A DNA stretch of 10,644 nt, from positions 1-10,644 of the forward strand of contig FR881912.1 of the NCBI GenBank assembly GCA_000435615.1, written 5' to 3'. How positions within the stretch are numbered: position 1 is the stretch's first letter; each line of letters opens with the position of its first letter. The notes under the pieces are model-generated. The model saw only the letters and a program-made list of their open reading frames with translations. It was not told the DNA's origin and did no database searches. The position numbers and the translations under genes are program-made. Positions 6,813-10,644 of the stretch are shown here, in pieces. The DNA comes from Firmicutes bacterium CAG:238 (GTDB taxonomy: Bacteria; Bacillota; Clostridia; Peptostreptococcales; Anaerovoracaceae).

Positions 6813-6841
6813 TAGTCCACCTCCCGGTAAAATTATCTGTA

Positions 6842-8500
6842 TTACAACGTAATATCAATACCTGCGTTCTCAATCCATTGGCGATCGATGATGCCTTCTT
6901 TATATTCCCTTTTGATTATTTCCGGATCTCTTTCCGAAACAGGTCCATAGCCGCCTGCTCCGGCAGTAATCATCTCAACAATATCATCTTTTTCAAGTTT
7001 TACATTCCTAGGCTTGGGATTATCTGAAATCACCTTACCGTCTCTGTATATTTTAATGCTCGCGTTTCCGCCCGGCTGTCCGCCTTCCAGTCCCCATGGG
7101 CGAATCACTGCTCTTTCCGTTGCAGCCCCCACGAGCATGGTGTCTCTGCTTTCTTCAAGAATTCGAATAGTTCTGATAATTCCCATGCCGCCGCGATATT
7201 TACCTGCCCCGCAGCTGTTCTCCGAAAGCGCGTACTTTTCAACCATCAAAGGATATTCCATTTCTAGTGCCTCAACAGGCAGATTGGAGGTGTTGGTCAT
7301 ATGTACATGCACAGCATCAAGTCCGTCTTTGTTATATCTGGCCCCGGAACCTCCACCTATGGTTTCAACATAGATGTACGGCTGTCCGCTGCGTGCATCC
7401 GTTCCAGAGAAAGAAAAGAAACTCATTGCTCCGTTGCCCGCTGCCACTACTCTTGTCGGATCCATTTTGGCAAAGGCGCCGAAAATCACATCCGCGATAC
7501 GCTGTGCCGTGGTTTCTCTGTCTCCTGTAGGCGCCGGTTCGGTTGCCCACACAAGACTTCCCGGTTCTGCAATGATATTGATGCTTTCAAAAAACCCGGA
7601 ATTGGCAGGAATAGTATTGTCCAGTATGGACATCATGGAGTAATACACAGTCGCCTTAAGCGCGCACGGTACGCAGTTATACGGACCACTTACCTGCCTG
7701 CAGGTTCCTGTAAAATCAAAGGTGATGCTATCGCCTTTGATCGTAATTCTTGTTTTGATGAGAAGGTTCTTATTTCCTGCGCCGTCATCATCAAGAAAAT
7801 CCTCGAAGTGATATTCCCCGTCAGGAAGTTCTGTAATGGCAAGCCTCGCTTTTCTCTCTCCGTATTCCAGCCATTTTATACAGAACTCATCGTACGTGTC
7901 AAGTCCTATTTTATCTATCAGCTCAACGAGCTTGTCAGCACCGAACTGATTTGTAATGATCTGGGCATTCAAATCTCCATGGCGCTCGTACTTCATTTGG
8001 AAATTGAGCATAATCAAATCCATGACGTCCTTTACAAGGACACCTCTGTCGTATAGCTTTACCACGGGAATCCGGAGCCCTTCATCATAAATGGTGGTCC
8101 CTTTTCTGCTTTTATCTGCATGATGTCCTGTGTTTACCATGTAAGCTACAAGTTCACCTTCATAAAAGACAGGTTTCAAAAGCACGATATCGGGAAGATG
8201 GGAGCCGCCTCCGCTATATGGGTCGTTTGCAATGAAAATATCTCCCTCATGTATGTCGTCGATGTCATACTTTTGGGTCAGCACTTCCACTGCACCGGAA
8301 AGTGAGCTGAAATGCAGAGGAATATGCTGTGCAAGTGACAGGAGTTTGCCGTTACGATCAAATACTGCAACAGAAAGATCTTTTCTCTCTTTAATGTTGG
8401 TGCTGTATCCTGTTTTTGACAATATTACGCCCATCTGCTCTGCTATCGATGTAATGCTGTTGGCTACAATCTCAAGCGTTATAGAATTAATCTCTTTCAA
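6842..8500 (-). CDS. hyuB: Hydantoinase B/oxoprolinase-family subunit (HyuB)
   Basis: 552 residues from the TTG start, the usual size of the HyuB subunit. With HyuA it forms an ATP-dependent cytoplasmic amidohydrolase that opens hydantoin or 5-oxoproline rings; related pairs are carboxylases of acetone or acetophenone. Seen motifs: AQHIPLHFSSLSGAV (about 57-71), NDPYSGGGSHLPD (92-104), NTGHHAD (about 123-129), DRETTAQRIADV, a VETIGGGSGAR segment, and GAGKYRGGMG. HHADKS replaces the more usual HHxDxGG form, which may bear on metal binding or specificity. I chose TTG at 8500: GGAGG, which overlaps the hyuA stop codon, lies eight bases upstream of it, whereas a GTG at 8509 lies inside that binding site. 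The 12-base gap from hyuA implies coupled translation. Confidence 0.88.
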   Translation of the reverse strand: MKEINSITLEIVANSITSIAEQMGVILSKTGYSTNIKERKDLSVAVFDRNGKLLSLAQHIPLHFSSLSGAVEVLTQKYDIDDIHEGDIFIANDPYSGGGSHLPDIVLLKPVFYEGELVAYMVNTGHHADKSRKGTTIYDEGLRIPVVKLYDRGVLVKDVMDLIMLNFQMKYERHGDLNAQIITNQFGADKLVELIDKIGLDTYDEFCIKWLEYGERKARLAITELPDGEYHFEDFLDDDGAGNKNLLIKTRITIKGDSITFDFTGTCRQVSGPYNCVPCALKATVYYSMMSILDNTIPANSGFFESINIIAEPGSLVWATEPAPTGDRETTAQRIADVIFGAFAKMDPTRVVAAGNGAMSFFSFSGTDARSGQPYIYVETIGGGSGARYNKDGLDAVHVHMTNTSNLPVEALEMEYPLMVEKYALSENSCGAGKYRGGMGIIRTIRILEESRDTMLVGAATERAVIRPWGLEGGQPGGNASIKIYRDGKVISDNPKPRNVKLEKDDIVEMITAGAGGYGPVSERDPEIIKREYKEGIIDRQWIENAGIDITL

Positions 8501-8512
8501 TTCTCCCACCTC

Positions 8513-10558
8513 CTATACTCGCTCTATCATCATATTCAGATACTGATCTACTGTGGCTTTCTGCCCCTTAAGAATAATCGTCGTACTATCCATCTGCTCT
8601 ACGATTGCAGGACCATAAACAACATTTCCGTTTCTTAATTTCTCCCTATCGTAAAGGTCATAATCCGAATATGCACCATTTCCTTCATATACCTTGCGGG
8701 AGCCTGTCTTGGCTTTCCGTGAATCTTCTCCGTCGTACGCCTCCTCATGGATGACTGGATAGATGATGTCTCCAATCGCAGACAGACCAAAGTTAACAAT
8801 CTGTACTGCATCATCTGAACTGAATGAATAAAGTCTCTCGTATGCGCTTGTGAATTCTTTTCTGATTTCTTCGGCAGATGAGATGATTGATTTTTCAATC
8901 GGGACTCTGATTTCATGATTCTGTCCCTTGTATCTCATATCGAGGAAATATTCTCTGCTTCGTTTCTCAGGATCTATCTTTTCCTCATCAAACCAGGCAT
9001 CAGCTTCTTTTTCCAAAAGTGCAAACTGTTTTTCTAAAATGTCGCGGCACTGCGCACTTACTTCCATTACATTGGTCTGAACGAAATCTCTTCGCATGTT
9101 TTCTGTAAGAAGTCCGTAAGCCGCAAGCAGGCCGGGCGTTTTCGGTATCAGAGCCTTTTTTATCATCATTTCATCGATAAGCTCTGCTGCATGAAGCGGT
9201 CCGGAGCCGCCAAAGGCTACAAGACAGAATTCACTTGGGTTGTATCCCTTTGCAACCGTAACATTTTTGATTTCTTTGATGATATTGGAATTGCTTATGG
9301 AAATGATTCCTCTCGCGGTCTCCATCAAATCCATGTTGATTCTGTCGGCCAGCCTTTTTATTGCTGCCTCAGATAATGCAGCCTCGATCGGAAGTCTTCC
9401 CCCTAACAGCACCTGATTGTTCAGATGCCCCAAAACCACGCGGGCATCGGTTATCGTGGCCTCTTCGCCTCCCTGCTTATAGCATGCAGGACCCGGGCTC
9501 GCTCCTGCGCTCTGCGGACCTACTTTAAGAATTCCGCCGCTGTCAATCCACGCGATACTGCCTCCCCCGGCACCTATTGTAGATATATCTATAGAAGGGA
9601 TTCTGACAGGATATCCGCTTATAGTCTTTTCATCAGAGGCCTCGAATCTTCCATCTACTACCAGACTGATGTCTGTACTTGTGCCGCCTATATCCACAGT
9701 GATCAGATCCTTCTCATTGATCAGCTCTGTGATATACTGCGCGCCCACAACACCCGCGGCGGGACCTGACAATGCTGTCTTTACTGGATATCTCATGGAT
9801 TCGTCAATTGACATCAAGCCTCCATTGGAATGATTGATATATGTGTTTTCCACTCCTATGGACTTCAATGTGCTCTTAAGATTATCCATATATTTTCTTA
9901 CTTCCGGTCCGACGAATGAGTTTATGACAGTGCCGCAAAGGCGTTCATACTCTCTGAACTGCTTTGACAGATCGCTCGAGATAGTAAGAAAGACATCCGG
10001 ACATTTCTCTTCCAGAATTTTTTTAATTCTCCGCTCATTTTCCGGATTAAGGTATGCGTTAAGCAGCATAACCGCAGCTGCCTTCACATCCTCAGCCTTC
10101 ATAGCCTCTACAATCCGAATCAGCTCGTCCTCATCAAAATTCCTTACAATATTACCCTCATAGTTGATTCTTTCGCTGATTTCAAATCTACAATCCCTCG
10201 AAATCAATGTTTTTACTTTGTCAGCCTGCAGGTTGTAAAGATCCGGTCTCTTCTGCCGGCCGATTTCCAAAAGATCTCTGAACCCCCCTGTCGTTATCAG
10301 GGCTGTCTTTGCACCTCTTCCTTCCAGGATCGCATTGGTTGCAACTGTGGTTCCGTGCATGAATCTGCTGACTTCTTCTCCCGTAAAATTGTTTTCATCG
10401 GCAATAACTTTAACGCCTGATACGACTGCCTCGGATTGATCATAAAGAGATGAAGGCAGCTTATATACCATAAGTGCTCCACTTGTTTCATCTATGGCAC
10501 AAATATCGGTATTGGTGCCGCCTACGTCCACACCGATACGAATTGTTTTACTTCCCAT
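8513..10558 (-). CDS. hyuA: Hydantoinase A/oxoprolinase-family ATPase subunit (HyuA)
   Basis: 681 residues, full length for HyuA. It is the ATP-using partner of HyuB in hydrolysis of a cyclic amide such as N-methylhydantoin, hydantoin or 5-oxoproline. The N-terminal Hydant_A_N domain (about 5-180) starts with the phosphate motif GVDVGGTNTD (9-18) and has MHGTTVATNAILEGRGAKTA (67-86). The hydantoinase A domain (about 200-490) has REYER (202-206), SGPAAG (264-269), a second phosphate motif DIGGTSTD (289-296), IGAGGGS (328-334) and the adenosine-site motif AFGGSGPLHAAEL (448-460). A C-terminal domain follows (about 500-681). GGAAGGAGG precedes the ATG. It is the first gene of a four-gene operon. 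Sequence alone cannot tell hydantoinase from oxoprolinase or carboxylase relatives. Confidence 0.88.
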   Translation of the reverse strand: MGSKTIRIGVDVGGTNTDICAIDETSGALMVYKLPSSLYDQSEAVVSGVKVIADENNFTGEEVSRFMHGTTVATNAILEGRGAKTALITTGGFRDLLEIGRQKRPDLYNLQADKVKTLISRDCRFEISERINYEGNIVRNFDEDELIRIVEAMKAEDVKAAAVMLLNAYLNPENERRIKKILEEKCPDVFLTISSDLSKQFREYERLCGTVINSFVGPEVRKYMDNLKSTLKSIGVENTYINHSNGGLMSIDESMRYPVKTALSGPAAGVVGAQYITELINEKDLITVDIGGTSTDISLVVDGRFEASDEKTISGYPVRIPSIDISTIGAGGGSIAWIDSGGILKVGPQSAGASPGPACYKQGGEEATITDARVVLGHLNNQVLLGGRLPIEAALSEAAIKRLADRINMDLMETARGIISISNSNIIKEIKNVTVAKGYNPSEFCLVAFGGSGPLHAAELIDEMMIKKALIPKTPGLLAAYGLLTENMRRDFVQTNVMEVSAQCRDILEKQFALLEKEADAWFDEEKIDPEKRSREYFLDMRYKGQNHEIRVPIEKSIISSAEEIRKEFTSAYERLYSFSSDDAVQIVNFGLSAIGDIIYPVIHEEAYDGEDSRKAKTGSRKVYEGNGAYSDYDLYDREKLRNGNVVYGPAIVEQMDSTTIILKGQKATVDQYLNMMIERV

Positions 10559-10596
10559 GAATCCTCCTTCCTAACCTTGCATCATTCTGGTTGCTT

Positions 10597-10612
10597 TTTT
10601 TTAATTTTATCA
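10597..10612 (-). promoter_or_regulatory. Candidate extended -10 promoter of the hyuA operon
   Basis: On the minus strand TGATAAAAT (10604-10612) matches the extended -10 form TGnTATAAT with one mismatch. The -35 region 17 bases upstream (TAGATT, 10627-10632) is poor, as is common with extended -10 promoters. Transcription would start near 10597, giving a leader of about 39 bases. The flanking DNA up to 10644 is very AT-rich. No sigma-54 site is seen here, so this operon is likely controlled differently from the plus-strand one. Confidence 0.4.
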
Positions 10613-10644
10613 TTGATTTAATATAAAATCTAATATATAATCAT

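Noticed and set aside
7301..8056. Plus-strand reading frame of 251 codons opposite hyuB
   Set aside because: It is antisense to a clearly conserved HyuB protein, has no ribosome binding site and no recognisable protein features.

Overview
The window looks like chromosomal DNA of a low-to-mid GC anaerobic Firmicute, most likely an amino-acid-fermenting clostridium. The evidence is strong AGGAGG-type ribosome binding sites, TTG starts, hairpin-plus-T-run terminators, a sigma-54 promoter, three NhaC-family sodium antiporters, and a hydantoinase/oxoprolinase pair next to an alanine-dehydrogenase-like enzyme. Species cannot be named from the sequence alone.

The layout is two convergent operons. 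The plus-strand operon (about 119-3678) starts with a textbook sigma-54 (-24/-12) promoter at 119-134. It carries two tandem NhaC-family antiporters (174-1601 and 1623-3146) and a small unrecognised membrane protein (3178-3678). Two inverted repeats upstream of the promoter lie where enhancer sites for a sigma-54 activator would be expected. The minus-strand operon starts at an extended -10 promoter near 10604-10612. It reads hyuA (10558-8513), hyuB (8500-6842), a third NhaC-family antiporter (6812-5379) and an alanine-dehydrogenase-family gene (5254-4085). Spacings are 12, 29 and 124 bases.

The operons meet in about 400 bases (3679-4084) with no convincing gene but much secondary structure. 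This stretch holds a terminator for the plus operon, an 85-base element with short terminal inverted repeats and internal hairpins, another perfect hairpin, a long bidirectional-type terminator, a remnant of the 5' end of a group IIC intron, and a terminator for the minus operon. The intron remnant begins just after that last terminator, which is the usual insertion site of group IIC introns.

A working model, which is inference: the minus operon is a catabolic unit. The NhaC protein exchanges a substrate or product against sodium or protons, HyuA/HyuB open a cyclic amide such as a hydantoin or 5-oxoproline using ATP, and the dehydrogenase oxidises an amino acid product to a 2-oxo acid with NAD. 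The plus operon would add sodium-linked antiport or amino/organic-acid exchange under nitrogen- or amino-acid-type sigma-54 control.
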